Source: JBBAAS01 sp041658125 (GTDB taxonomy: Bacteria; Patescibacteriota; Microgenomatia; UBA12405). Taken from it: a stretch of DNA of 16,146 nt. The stretch is taken from the NCBI GenBank assembly GCA_041658125.1, contig JBBAAS010000017.1:1-16146 (forward strand), in the 5' to 3' direction. This document shows positions 1-6,827 of this stretch, piece by piece (the first letter of the stretch is position 1; every line of letters begins with the position of its first letter). The notes below the pieces were generated by a model. It had not been told where the DNA came from, did not search any database, and saw nothing but the letters and a program-made list of their open reading frames with translations. The position numbers and the translations under genes were made by a program.

Positions 1-129
1 GGGAATCTTTGGCCGTACGGTAAAAGTTGGAACAGGTAGAGGTAAAGGAACAGAATCGCGGCTTGCCATAATCGCCAAAGTTCCTTCTTGCGCTATGTGT
101 AGCGTTTGCCCTTCAACCAACTCCGCCAA
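1..129 (-). CDS. 5' fragment of an unrecognised protein (runs off the window)
   Basis: An open frame on the minus strand enters from the window edge and reads back to a TAA at 138-136, so only its first 43 or so residues are visible. The first usable start is TTG at 129-127; an ATG lies further in at about 78-76. The visible peptide (AELVEGQTLHIAQEGTLAI, then a proline-rich stretch) has ordinary soluble-protein composition. The opposite strand in the same place gives a Cys/Ser-rich tail that looks like an antisense shadow. I do not recognise a family. The call rests on composition only, and the reading could be wrong because so little is visible. Confidence 0.4.
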   Translation of the reverse strand, partial: MAELVEGQTLHIAQEGTLAIMASRDSVPLPLPVPTFTVRPKIP

Positions 130-164
130 AAACTCTTAATTTATTATTTAACTGCAAAATTTTT

Positions 165-404
165 ATGCCAACCATACCAGAATCATTATTAGGGATAATT
201 TTTCCCAACTTGGTAACGGTCAATACTCCACCTGATCAAGAAGGCAGTTGTTTTTGTACAAGAAAACCGGTTAACCCCGATGGTAGTTTAAAGCCTTGCA
301 CTCAAATAATCGGTGGTGGTCAAATTTTCGATGCCAAAACCGGTAAAACAGAAACTGGCGTCGTTTACAAAGTTTTCTGCGGCAGGTGTTCTCTTCTTTC
401 CTAA
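165..404 (+). CDS. Possible small cysteine-rich protein, 79 aa
   Basis: A 79-residue frame starts at an ATG with no Shine-Dalgarno and ends 58 nt before rplA. It has five cysteines: C29 and C31 as CxC, C45, and C72/C75 as CGRC near the C-terminus. This spacing could bind a metal as a small zinc-ribbon-like fold, but that is a guess. The middle is Gly/Thr/Lys-rich (GGGQIFDAKTGKTETG). No signal peptide or membrane segment is clear. It is the only open frame in the stretch before rplA and its codons resemble those of its neighbours. I do not recognise a family; a chance ORF remains possible. Confidence 0.4.
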   Translation: MPTIPESLLGIIFPNLVTVNTPPDQEGSCFCTRKPVNPDGSLKPCTQIIGGGQIFDAKTGKTETGVVYKVFCGRCSLLS

Positions 405-427
405 TCCCGGTCAAAATCCTAATTTTG

Positions 428-436
428 TGGTATCAT
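428..436 (+). promoter_or_regulatory. Extended -10 promoter candidate for rplA
   Basis: TGGTATCAT fits an extended -10 (TGn plus TATCAT, 5 of 6 to TATAAT). No convincing -35 is visible 16-18 nt upstream. A start of transcription near 443 would leave a 5' leader of about 20 nt before the rplA ATG at 463, with no Shine-Dalgarno in it. Confidence 0.4.
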
Positions 437-462
437 ATCCAAGTTAAATATTTGTACTATCT

Positions 463-1251
463 ATGAGCAAAACCACTCAAACCAACAAAGCTAAAAAAGC
501 TAAGCTTGCTGTGGAAGCTCCGATTGAAACATCGGAACAAAAGGCTCCAGACTTGTCCGCCGAAGCGTCAGCGAAGACGGAAACTGAAGTTGTAGAAACC
601 AAAGTCGAGGAAACCACAGATTCATCCGCCGAACAGGCGAAAAAAACCGTTAAAACCGCTAAGGTTCGCGGTAAAAAATATCAAGCCGCCAAAAAGCTGA
701 TTGAAGTTACCAAATATTACCCCCTCAAAGACGCAGTCGAATTGGTCAAAAAGACCTCGATTTCCAAATTTGATGGAAAGGTTGAATGCCACATCACCAC
801 TATCGATATCGGTCCTGTCGGCGAAATCACTTTCCCCCACTTGGAAACCGCCGCTAAAAAAATTGTCGTCTTAAACGATGCTATTTTAGCCGAAATCAAA
901 GACGGTAAATTGAATTTTGACATTCTTATCGCTACTCCGGTCACTATGTCTAGGCTCCTACCTTTTGCCAAAACTTTGGGTCCCAAAGGCCTCATGCCTA
1001 ATCCTAAAAACGGCACTTTGACTGACAAGCCGGAAGAAGCTGTTAAAAAACTATCCGTCGCCAAACAAATAATTGCCACCGAAAAAAAGGCAGCCATCAT
1101 CCATGTTGTTGTCGGAAAAGTTTCTCAATCGGCCTCCGAACTTGAAGCCAACATCGCCGAACTGATCAAAGTGGTCAAGCCCACCAAAATCAAAAAGCTG
1201 GCGGTTTGTGCCACTATGGGTCCCAGCGTCAAGATTGAGGTTATCAAATAG
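463..1251 (+). CDS. rplA: Ribosomal protein L1 with a long N-terminal extension and short domain II
   Basis: L1 binds 23S rRNA and forms the mobile L1 stalk that handles E-site tRNA. The core begins around residue 69 (RGKKY) and carries the L1 signature GPKGLMPNP at 173-181 followed by KNGTLT; the C-terminal GKVS and TMGPSVKIEV segments also match. Two things are odd. About 68 residues precede the core and are Lys/Glu/Ala-rich low complexity, partly built from a palindromic repeat (555-581). Between the strand around residue 105 and NFDILIATP at 151-159 the protein is roughly 24 residues shorter than E. coli L1, so domain II is trimmed. The gene stands without rplK before it or rplJ after it. 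It ends 8 nt from the convergent ddl, with no terminator hairpin between. Confidence 0.95.
   Translation: MSKTTQTNKAKKAKLAVEAPIETSEQKAPDLSAEASAKTETEVVETKVEETTDSSAEQAKKTVKTAKVRGKKYQAAKKLIEVTKYYPLKDAVELVKKTSISKFDGKVECHITTIDIGPVGEITFPHLETAAKKIVVLNDAILAEIKDGKLNFDILIATPVTMSRLLPFAKTLGPKGLMPNPKNGTLTDKPEEAVKKLSVAKQIIATEKKAAIIHVVVGKVSQSASELEANIAELIKVVKPTKIKKLAVCATMGPSVKIEVIK
555..581 (+). repeat. Palindromic repeat unit inside the L1 coding sequence
   Basis: The stretch beginning GTCCGCCGAAGC and running on through GTCAGCGAAGACGG matches the element at 11904-11928 in the L10 leader at about 21 of 25 positions. It is read in frame as part of L1 residues 31-40 (LSAEASAKT). A shorter look-alike, TCCGCCGAACAGGCGA, follows at 625-640 with a CGCC/GGCG stem and encodes SAEQAK. 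The family name is unknown to me. Confidence 0.55.
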
Positions 1252-1259
1252 CTATCACA

Positions 1260-2147
1260 TCACTCCAAAGCTAACTGAATTAGTCTGTCCAATAGTTCCG
1301 CATAGTTGATCCCCATCGCCTTGGCTTCTTTGGGTAAAAGTGAATTCGGTGTCAACCCCGGAATGGTATTAATTTCCAGAGCGTACGGCACCTCGTCCCT
1401 GATTATAAAATCCACTCTTCCAAACCCACGGCATCCAATCGTCGCATATATCATCATCGCCTGCCTTTGAATTTCCCTGGTTAAATCTTCCGAAATTCTG
1501 GCCGGCACAATTTCTTCACACATTCCTTCGGTATATTTCGCTTCATAATCAAAAAATTCGTTTTTTGGACATATCTCGACTATCGGCAGTGCCGTCAATC
1601 TTTTATTCCCCAATATTCCTGCCGACACTTCAATTCCTTTTACATATTCCTCTATCAGTACTTCTTTACTGTACTTTTTAGCCTTCACTACCGCCATTGT
1701 CAATTCGTCTTTATTTCTGACGATACTCACCCCTACGCTTGACCCCTGATCTGTCGGCTTAACTACCGCCGGCAGCTCTACCTCCGCCCCTTCTTCATAA
1801 ATCTGCCACTTTGGCACTTTCACCCCCAAATGATCAATCGCTCTTTTAAATGCCACCTTATTCATTCCGATGGCCGACGCCAACACCCCACTCCCGGTAT
1901 ACGGTATCCCCATAAATTCTAAAATCCCCTGAATTGTCCCGTCTTCTCCGTCCTTCCCATGCATCACCAAAAATACCACCTCTGTCTTTATTTTTGCCAA
2001 ATCATTTATGTCTTCACCAATGATTACCGGCAGCACTTCGTATTTTGATTTATCCAGATTAGTCACCACCTCATTTCCGGACTTTATTGACACCTCCCTT
2101 TCTGAACTTCTTCCTCCCATCAACACCGCCACTTTTATTTTTTTCAT
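1260..2147 (-). CDS. ddl: D-alanine--D-alanine ligase
   Basis: Joins two D-alanines with ATP to make the dipeptide that MurF adds to the peptidoglycan precursor, in the cytoplasm. This is an ATP-grasp enzyme of 295 aa, close to the usual 300-360. Motifs in order are GGRSSEREVS (11-20), HGKDGEDGTIQG (63-74), PYTGSGVLASAIGMNK, a KPTDQGSSVGVS ATP-binding loop, EEYVKGIEVSAGIL, GRVDFI, and EINTIPGLTPNSL (258-270) with the metal and D-Ala ligands. The ATG start is supported by the N-terminal strand KIKVAVLMGG directly after it. It is transcribed away from alr, whose product makes its substrate. An AT-rich -10-like TATAAT sits at 2178-2173 on its strand. It converges on rplA with an 8 nt gap. Confidence 0.95.
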   Translation of the reverse strand: MKKIKVAVLMGGRSSEREVSIKSGNEVVTNLDKSKYEVLPVIIGEDINDLAKIKTEVVFLVMHGKDGEDGTIQGILEFMGIPYTGSGVLASAIGMNKVAFKRAIDHLGVKVPKWQIYEEGAEVELPAVVKPTDQGSSVGVSIVRNKDELTMAVVKAKKYSKEVLIEEYVKGIEVSAGILGNKRLTALPIVEICPKNEFFDYEAKYTEGMCEEIVPARISEDLTREIQRQAMMIYATIGCRGFGRVDFIIRDEVPYALEINTIPGLTPNSLLPKEAKAMGINYAELLDRLIQLALE

Positions 2148-2200
2148 ACTGTATTTAAAATATCATAGTTATATTATAAATACAAATATTAGCTTCAAGT

Positions 2201-2229
2201 TTTACTTTGTTAATACAATATGTTATACT
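2201..2229 (+). promoter_or_regulatory. Sigma-70-type promoter for alr-murF
   Basis: TTTACT at 2201-2206, a 17 nt spacer and TATACT at 2224-2229 make a reasonable promoter (4 of 6 and 5 of 6 to consensus). The predicted transcription start, about 7 nt downstream, is near 2236. That is where the reading frame of alanine racemase homology begins, so the mRNA may be leaderless. Confidence 0.5.
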
Positions 2230-2235
2230 ACAACC

Positions 2236-3363
2236 ATAGCCATATATCATACTCTCAACGAAATTATTCTTGATTCAAGCGCCCTCGTTCACAACTTTAA
2301 TTACTTTCAAAAACTTAATCCTGCCACTCAAGTTTGTCCGGTTCTCAAATCCAATGCTTACGGTCATGGTCTAGTTGAAATTGCCAAAATCGTCGACCGT
2401 CACCTTCAAACCCCCTATATCATGGTCGATTCCCTTTTTGAAGCCTACGAGCTTTTGAAACAAAAAATCAAAACTCCTATCATGATCATGGGTTACACTG
2501 ATCCTCAAAATTATTCTGTTTGGAAAAAACTTCCCTTTACTTTTACTGTTTACGATATCGACTCCCTTAAAGCTTTAAACGAACATCAGCCGGGAGCCAA
2601 AGTTCACCTCAAGCTTGACACCGGTATGTGTCGACTTGGCATCCAGAAAGAAAATGTTTCCGAATTTATTTCCGTTCTCAAAACCTGCCGCCACCTTCAA
2701 ATAGAAGGTATCTACTCCCACCTTTCGGAAGCTGATGATCCCAGAAAAATTACTTTTACCAACAATCAAATTAAACTTTTCAAAGTCATGGTCACCGAAT
2801 TTGAAAAAGCCGGCTTTACCTTTAAATACAAGCATATTGCCGCCACCGCCGGCGCTTCAATTATTCGTGATCCTTACTTTAATCTGGTCCGGCTTGGCCT
2901 TGGCTTCTATGGCTATACTCCTTTTGGTCCCCATACCATTGAGGGCCGGACTCAAAAACAAATTCTTCATCCGGCCTTGACCTTCACTTCCCGTCTGGCC
3001 TTAATTAAAAATATCCGCTCCGGGGACCAAGTCGGCTACGAAGGTACTTACACCGCCAAACAGGATGAAACCATCGCTATCCTTACCGCCGGTTATAATG
3101 AAGGTATTCCGTGGGGCCTAAGTAATCAGGTTGATTTCTTAATCCAAAATACTAAATGCCCTGTGGTTGGCAATATCAGTATGAATATGACCACTATCAA
3201 AATTCCCCGGACCATAAACGTCAAAATTGGTGATCAGGCCACTATTATTTCTCCAAATAGTGACGATCCCTGTTCCGTCTATAAGTTAGCCGCCACCCTT
3301 CACACTCTTCCCTATACTATCCTTACCGGGTTACACTCAACTATCAGAAGAACCATTCTATGA
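2236..3363 (+). CDS. alr: Alanine racemase (no standard start codon)
   Basis: PLP enzyme converting L-Ala to D-Ala for the Ddl encoded next door. Motifs are NEIILDSSALVHNF at the N-terminus, PLP lysine in LKSNAYGHG (K38 counted from 2236), KLDTGMCRLG, GIYSHL, VRLGLGFYGY, and VGYEGTYTA with the second catalytic Tyr. GYNEGIPWGLSN and GNISMNMT replace the common GYADG and SMDM forms. About 375 aa from 2236 matches the family. The start is uncertain. The homologous frame has no ATG, GTG or TTG between about 2020 (inside ddl, antisense) and an ATG after the PLP lysine, at about 2422. ATA at 2236 or 2242 is the best-placed codon; CTG at 2149 is another option. Its TGA overlaps the murF ATG (ATGA), so the two are probably translationally coupled. 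Confidence 0.9.
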   Translation: MAIYHTLNEIILDSSALVHNFNYFQKLNPATQVCPVLKSNAYGHGLVEIAKIVDRHLQTPYIMVDSLFEAYELLKQKIKTPIMIMGYTDPQNYSVWKKLPFTFTVYDIDSLKALNEHQPGAKVHLKLDTGMCRLGIQKENVSEFISVLKTCRHLQIEGIYSHLSEADDPRKITFTNNQIKLFKVMVTEFEKAGFTFKYKHIAATAGASIIRDPYFNLVRLGLGFYGYTPFGPHTIEGRTQKQILHPALTFTSRLALIKNIRSGDQVGYEGTYTAKQDETIAILTAGYNEGIPWGLSNQVDFLIQNTKCPVVGNISMNMTTIKIPRTINVKIGDQATIISPNSDDPCSVYKLAATLHTLPYTILTGLHSTIRRTIL

Positions 3364-4550
3364 AACCAAAACTAAGTCTCTTATTCCTTTCTTACCTTCG
3401 TTTTTTTGCCCGGTTTCAGCTGAGAAAGATCAAGTTACTCAACCCCGATCTTAAAATCGTTGGTATTACCGGTTCCGCCGGTAAAACCTCTACTGTTTTA
3501 GCTTGCGAAGCTGCTTTGAAACCCAATTTTAAAATTAAAACCACTTCCGGCTCCAACTCCGAATCCGGTATTTCTCTTAATATTCTCGGTCTCAAAACCA
3601 TCGACTATACTCTTCCCGATTGGATTCGTCTGGCTATTTTGGCCCCGATTCAGCTTTTTCTTTACTGGCCCAAATTTAATTTATATTTAGTCGAAATGGG
3701 CGTTGATGCCGCTACTCCACCTAAAAACATGGACTTTCTTTTATCAGTTATTCAACCTGATATTGGCATTTTCTTAAACGTCTCCCCCGTTCACCTTCAG
3801 GGCTTTTCTTCACTTGATCAAATTGCCGCCGAAAAAGCCAAGCTCGCCAATACTACCCAAATTGCCATTGTAAACCCCTCCGACCCATTGGTTGTTAAAT
3901 ATACCCACAACCAAAACGCTATTCCCATAAAACCCATTAATATTAAATTTAAACGCTATCTTCTCCCCGACATCTATCAAACCTCTTTTGGCGCCGCCGT
4001 TACTCTGGCCCAAACTCTTGGTCTTGACCAAAAAACCGCCGCCAACAATCTCCGTCGCCATTTTCATCTCCCCCCAAGCCGTGCTTCCGTTTTAAAAGAC
4101 ATTAATAGTTCAACCCTTATCGACAGTTCCTACAATTCCTCACCTCTCGCCTGTCAAGAAATGTTGAAATTTCTCTCCACCTTTAAATCCCCCAAAATCG
4201 CCGTCCTCGGCGACATGCGCGAAATCGGCCCAAATAGCTCAAAGTACCACCAAGAACTATATCAAACAGCTTCTAAAATCGCCGACATCCTTATTTCTGT
4301 CGGCCCGGAAACCAAAAAATCCTTTGGCCCCAAAGCCGTCAAATTTCTTTACTGGTGGCAAGCCGCTGACTATCTAAAAACCCATCTTCCTCCCGATTCT
4401 ACTATCCTTATCAAAGGCTCCCAAAACACCATTTTTCTAGAAGAGCTCGTCAAATCCCTTTTGCTCGACTCCAAAGACTCACACCCCCTCTGCCGCCAGT
4501 CCCCTTATTGGCTCAAAACCAAAGAAAATTTTAGAAAATCTATCCTTTAA
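3360..4550 (+). CDS. murF: MurF-type D-Ala-D-Ala-adding ligase lacking the usual N-terminal domain
   Basis: MurF adds D-Ala-D-Ala to the UDP-MurNAc-tripeptide using ATP. The Mur ligase P-loop GITGSAGKTST is at residues 35-45; VEMGVD (111-116), VSPVHLQGF (142-149), DSSYNSSPLACQEM (255-268), VLGDMREIG (282-290) and IKGSQN (351-356) are the MurF-like landmarks. At 396 aa it is shorter than typical MurF (about 450), because the P-loop comes only 34 residues in. The N-terminal domain that holds the UDP-MurNAc-peptide is missing and replaced by a short hydrophobic stretch (SLLFLSYLRFFARF). KGSQ instead of the usual KGSR is another difference. Start is the ATG inside the ATGA overlap with alr. It converges on the next gene with an 11 nt overlap and no terminator. 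A related Mur ligase-like role cannot be excluded. Confidence 0.85.
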   Translation: MKPKLSLLFLSYLRFFARFQLRKIKLLNPDLKIVGITGSAGKTSTVLACEAALKPNFKIKTTSGSNSESGISLNILGLKTIDYTLPDWIRLAILAPIQLFLYWPKFNLYLVEMGVDAATPPKNMDFLLSVIQPDIGIFLNVSPVHLQGFSSLDQIAAEKAKLANTTQIAIVNPSDPLVVKYTHNQNAIPIKPINIKFKRYLLPDIYQTSFGAAVTLAQTLGLDQKTAANNLRRHFHLPPSRASVLKDINSSTLIDSSYNSSPLACQEMLKFLSTFKSPKIAVLGDMREIGPNSSKYHQELYQTASKIADILISVGPETKKSFGPKAVKFLYWWQAADYLKTHLPPDSTILIKGSQNTIFLEELVKSLLLDSKDSHPLCRQSPYWLKTKENFRKSIL

Positions 4551-5130
4551 ACTCCCTTTCTCTCTTCATTTCCTTCTCAATAATACTTCTCAAAAACACT
4601 GCTCTTGGTTCCATTCTTTTTTGCGACACCCAATCTAAATAATTCAAAATTTTCGAACTGACAAAAAAGTTAAACCGCACATCAATCAGGTCTTTTGCCT
4701 TGGCAATCGCCTGATCCAGTATTTCCGTCACATTTTCATTAGTATATTTGTAGCTTGACAGCTTTGGATCGTCCAAGCCTTCCATCCAATGCGGCTGTGA
4801 AATTTCCCGCTGGATATAAATTACCGGCTTGCCAAATTCGAGTGCCTTGGCCGTCAAATACCCCATCGACATACTGTGTCCCGATATTTCCATAATCACC
4901 ACATCCGCCTTTTTCAATGTTTCCACCGATTGTTTAACTCTTTTTACTATTTCTTCATGCGACATCGTCAAAACATCCTCTGCCTTTTTCTCTTTTCTAT
5001 TTGGGTCCGTCCACCTCAAAAGCATCTCGCTTAACATTTTATGATCTTTGGCTAAATGCCTATGAATTTTCCGAAAAACTTCCGGATCTTCGAAAACAAT
5101 TCTTGGCGACGCTACCAAATATATTTTCAT
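4540..5130 (-). CDS. NDT-like (DNPH1/Rcl-type) domain fused to a ribbon-helix-helix domain, copy A
   Basis: Residues 1 to about 145 look like the nucleoside 2-deoxyribosyltransferase fold: MKIYLVASPRI as first strand and ADVVIMEISGHSMSMGYLTAKALEFGKPVIYI as the nucleotide-binding core. In DNPH1/Rcl that core reads SLGVGYEL with the catalytic Glu after GY; here it is GYLT, so the Glu appears lost. Residues about 149-190 form a ribbon-helix-helix module: strand DVRFNFFVS, helix ILNYLDWVSQKRM, turn EPRA, helix VFLRSIIEKEM. RHH proteins bind DNA as dimers. The likely role is a nucleotide-sensing DNA-binding protein rather than an enzyme (inference). It lies 57 nt downstream of its paralogue, with a palindrome 4 nt before its start, and is the last gene of the minus-strand run. 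Confidence 0.75.
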   Translation of the reverse strand: MKIYLVASPRIVFEDPEVFRKIHRHLAKDHKMLSEMLLRWTDPNRKEKKAEDVLTMSHEEIVKRVKQSVETLKKADVVIMEISGHSMSMGYLTAKALEFGKPVIYIQREISQPHWMEGLDDPKLSSYKYTNENVTEILDQAIAKAKDLIDVRFNFFVSSKILNYLDWVSQKRMEPRAVFLRSIIEKEMKREREFKG

Positions 5131-5134
5131 TTCT

Positions 5135-5151
5135 GCTTACCGTAAGCTTAC
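5135..5151. promoter_or_regulatory. Overlapping palindromes just upstream of NDT-RHH copy A
   Basis: GCTTAC-C-GTAAGC (5135-5147) is a perfect 6-1-6 inverted repeat and overlaps GTAAGCTTAC (5142-5151), a perfect 10 bp palindrome. It ends 4 nt from the start codon of copy A on the minus strand. Its size and place would suit an operator for a dimeric RHH protein or a small mRNA hairpin; neither is shown. Confidence 0.4.
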
Positions 5152-5187
5152 ACTTAAAACCTCCAAAAAGATAGCCTTAAATTCAGT

Positions 5188-5757
5188 TTACTGCCTAAAT
5201 TCCTTATCCTTCCTCATTTCTTTTTCTATCAAGTCTCTCAAAAATACCGATCTTGGCACCATCCTCTTTTGCGCCACCCAATCCAAATAATTCAAAATTT
5301 TTGGTGATACAAAAAAATTAAATCGCACATCTGATTTTTCCTGGGCTTTCTTCAAAACATCCTCCAGCTTTTCCTTCAAATTTGACTCTTTGTACTCTAC
5401 AGTCAAAAGCTTGTCTGATTTTATACTCTTAAACAAATTCCACGGTTCCTGGCTTTGACTTAAAACTATCACCACTTTTCCATTTTCTAGGGCGTAGTTC
5501 GTCAAGTAACCGACCGATAAACTATGAATCGAAACTTCAAAAACACATATATCAGCTTCCCTAATTGCCTTCATCGTTTTGTTTTGATGTTCGTCTAGCT
5601 CTTTTAGAGATAAATTATAAAAGTCAACAGTATTCACTTCCTTAACCCATTTGCTGGTAAGCCTGCATCCCAATTTTTGAAGTTGATCAAATATCTTATC
5701 GACTACCTCAGGAAACCTTTCTTTTATTCTTGGACTGGTACCAAAATACACCTTCAT
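5188..5757 (-). CDS. NDT-like (DNPH1/Rcl-type) domain fused to a ribbon-helix-helix domain, copy B
   Basis: Paralogue of the next gene downstream. MKVYFGTSPRI opens the fold. EADICVFEVSIHSLSVGYLTNYAL is the core and aligns with DNPH1 ADVVVAEVTQPSLGVGYEL, again with Leu in place of the catalytic Glu. The C-terminal RHH domain (DVRFNFFVSPKILNYLDWV, then QKRMVPRSVFLRDLIEKEM) is almost identical to copy A, while the N-terminal domains are far more diverged. This suggests a shared DNA target but different ligands (inference). The frame can start at GTG 5763, but ATG 5757 lines up exactly with the start of copy A and is preferred. It begins 21 nt after the radical SAM stop codon, so the two are probably cotranscribed. 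Confidence 0.75.
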   Translation of the reverse strand: MKVYFGTSPRIKERFPEVVDKIFDQLQKLGCRLTSKWVKEVNTVDFYNLSLKELDEHQNKTMKAIREADICVFEVSIHSLSVGYLTNYALENGKVVIVLSQSQEPWNLFKSIKSDKLLTVEYKESNLKEKLEDVLKKAQEKSDVRFNFFVSPKILNYLDWVAQKRMVPRSVFLRDLIEKEMRKDKEFRQ

Positions 5758-5778
5758 ACCCACTAATATATCACATTT

Positions 5779-6798
5779 TTACCTGTTTGCAATTTTGTCA
5801 ATATATTGGGACAATTTTGATCTCAACCTCTCCCCGTCTCTTTCTTTTATTAATGAATATAAATCAAGATTCACATCATCCCTTAAAAGGCACGGAGAAA
5901 CTACCAAATCCGGATTCACTTCAATCCCGTAAGACAACAATCCCTCCTGGCAGTATTGAGCCAAACTGCATTTCCGACAAATCGAAGACATTTCTTCCCC
6001 TAACTTGTGCCCAAAAACATCCGTCTCTATTTCTAATCCGTTATTAAGTTCCCATAAAAATCTCTGTCTTCCCGCTATCGTAAAACTGTCAATCCCTTTC
6101 AACTTGCCATTTTTCCTTAAAAATACCATCAATCCTTTCCAGGAGACATAGTTGTCAAAATACTTCTTCGAATCCATTTCTGGCGACCAAATTAACTTAT
6201 ACAGTTTCACTCTGACCTTATTGGCTACAGCCCAGTCAAAAAAACGCATCAGATCCCCCCATAAATCATCAACTTTCAACAGTACCCTATTAACTTTAAC
6301 TTTTGTAAATTTCCTTTTTGTTGCCTCTTCTACCGCATTTTTTACCATATCAAAACCATCAATTCTGGTTATCGACCGATAGGCTTCCTTGTTAAAAGCG
6401 TGCATACTTACCGTTAAAGTATCTAATCCAGTTTTTTCCAATTTATCCAAGTTTTTCTGCAAAAAATATCCATTAGTAGTCATACTAACTTCCTTGTATC
6501 CTATTTTTTTTAGCCCACTTATCAAATCAAAAATCCCGGGGTACAACAAGGGCTCCATTGCTCCAACTTTTACTTTTTCTATTCCGAAAGGAATTCTAAC
6601 CGCATCGGCAAAAAACAAAAAATCTTCAACTGTTACTTTTGGAATCCTATCCATCTTTCCCGTTCTTACTCCATCCTTATGACACCACTCTCTACAAGAT
6701 CCAGGAAAACTGCAATTATAATTGCACTTTTTATTTACCAACAATCTTATCTGCTTCGACCACGAAACTTCTTTTTTTACTTCCAAACCATCATTCAT
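5779..6798 (-). CDS. MoaA-like radical SAM protein with non-canonical cluster cysteines
   Basis: Radical SAM enzymes use a 4Fe-4S cluster to split S-adenosylmethionine and start radical chemistry. The barrel is recognisable: KQIRLLVNKKCNYNC, then GAMEPLLYPGIF (79-90) in place of the usual GGEP, MTTNG (106-110), TLTVSMHAF, and VKVNRVLLK. The cluster motif is unusual. Cysteines are C25, C29, C35 and C39, giving CX3CX5CX3C, with Pro where CX3CX2C would need the third Cys. Near the C-terminus C274, C277, C283 and C303 (VSPCLLRDD) resemble the auxiliary-cluster region of MoaA and SPASM/twitch proteins. Substrate is unknown; no molybdenum cofactor genes are near, so a MoaA function is unlikely. It sits between the hydrolase (29 nt gap) and the NDT-RHH genes (21 nt gap). 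Confidence 0.85.
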   Translation of the reverse strand: MNDGLEVKKEVSWSKQIRLLVNKKCNYNCSFPGSCREWCHKDGVRTGKMDRIPKVTVEDFLFFADAVRIPFGIEKVKVGAMEPLLYPGIFDLISGLKKIGYKEVSMTTNGYFLQKNLDKLEKTGLDTLTVSMHAFNKEAYRSITRIDGFDMVKNAVEEATKRKFTKVKVNRVLLKVDDLWGDLMRFFDWAVANKVRVKLYKLIWSPEMDSKKYFDNYVSWKGLMVFLRKNGKLKGIDSFTIAGRQRFLWELNNGLEIETDVFGHKLGEEMSSICRKCSLAQYCQEGLLSYGIEVNPDLVVSPCLLRDDVNLDLYSLIKERDGERLRSKLSQYIDKIANR

Positions 6799-6827
6799 AA
6801 ATTAGGTATTTTACCGTTTTTTTATGA

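Noticed and set aside
2..139. Plus-strand 3' end of a gene at the left edge (ending TAA at 137-139)
   Set aside because: Its Cys/Ser-rich tail looks like an antisense shadow and does not match L11, the gene expected before rplA; the minus-strand reading has a more protein-like composition.
717..1100. 127 aa frame opposite rplA
   Set aside because: Shadow of the L1 coding frame, with no protein-family features of its own.
1252..1259. Terminator between rplA and ddl
   Set aside because: The 8 nt gap contains no hairpin or T-tract.
2008..2235. Upstream ATG that would extend alanine racemase to 451 aa
   Set aside because: This part is antisense to the ddl N-terminus, and the promoter at 2201-2229 lies inside it. 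The homology begins only at about 2236-2260.
4540..5757. Calling the two proteins active nucleoside deoxyribosyltransferases
   Set aside because: The position of the catalytic Glu is Leu in both copies, and a DNA-binding domain is attached; a sensor role fits better.
5779..6798. Naming the radical SAM gene moaA
   Set aside because: The cysteine motif differs and no other molybdenum cofactor gene is present in the window.
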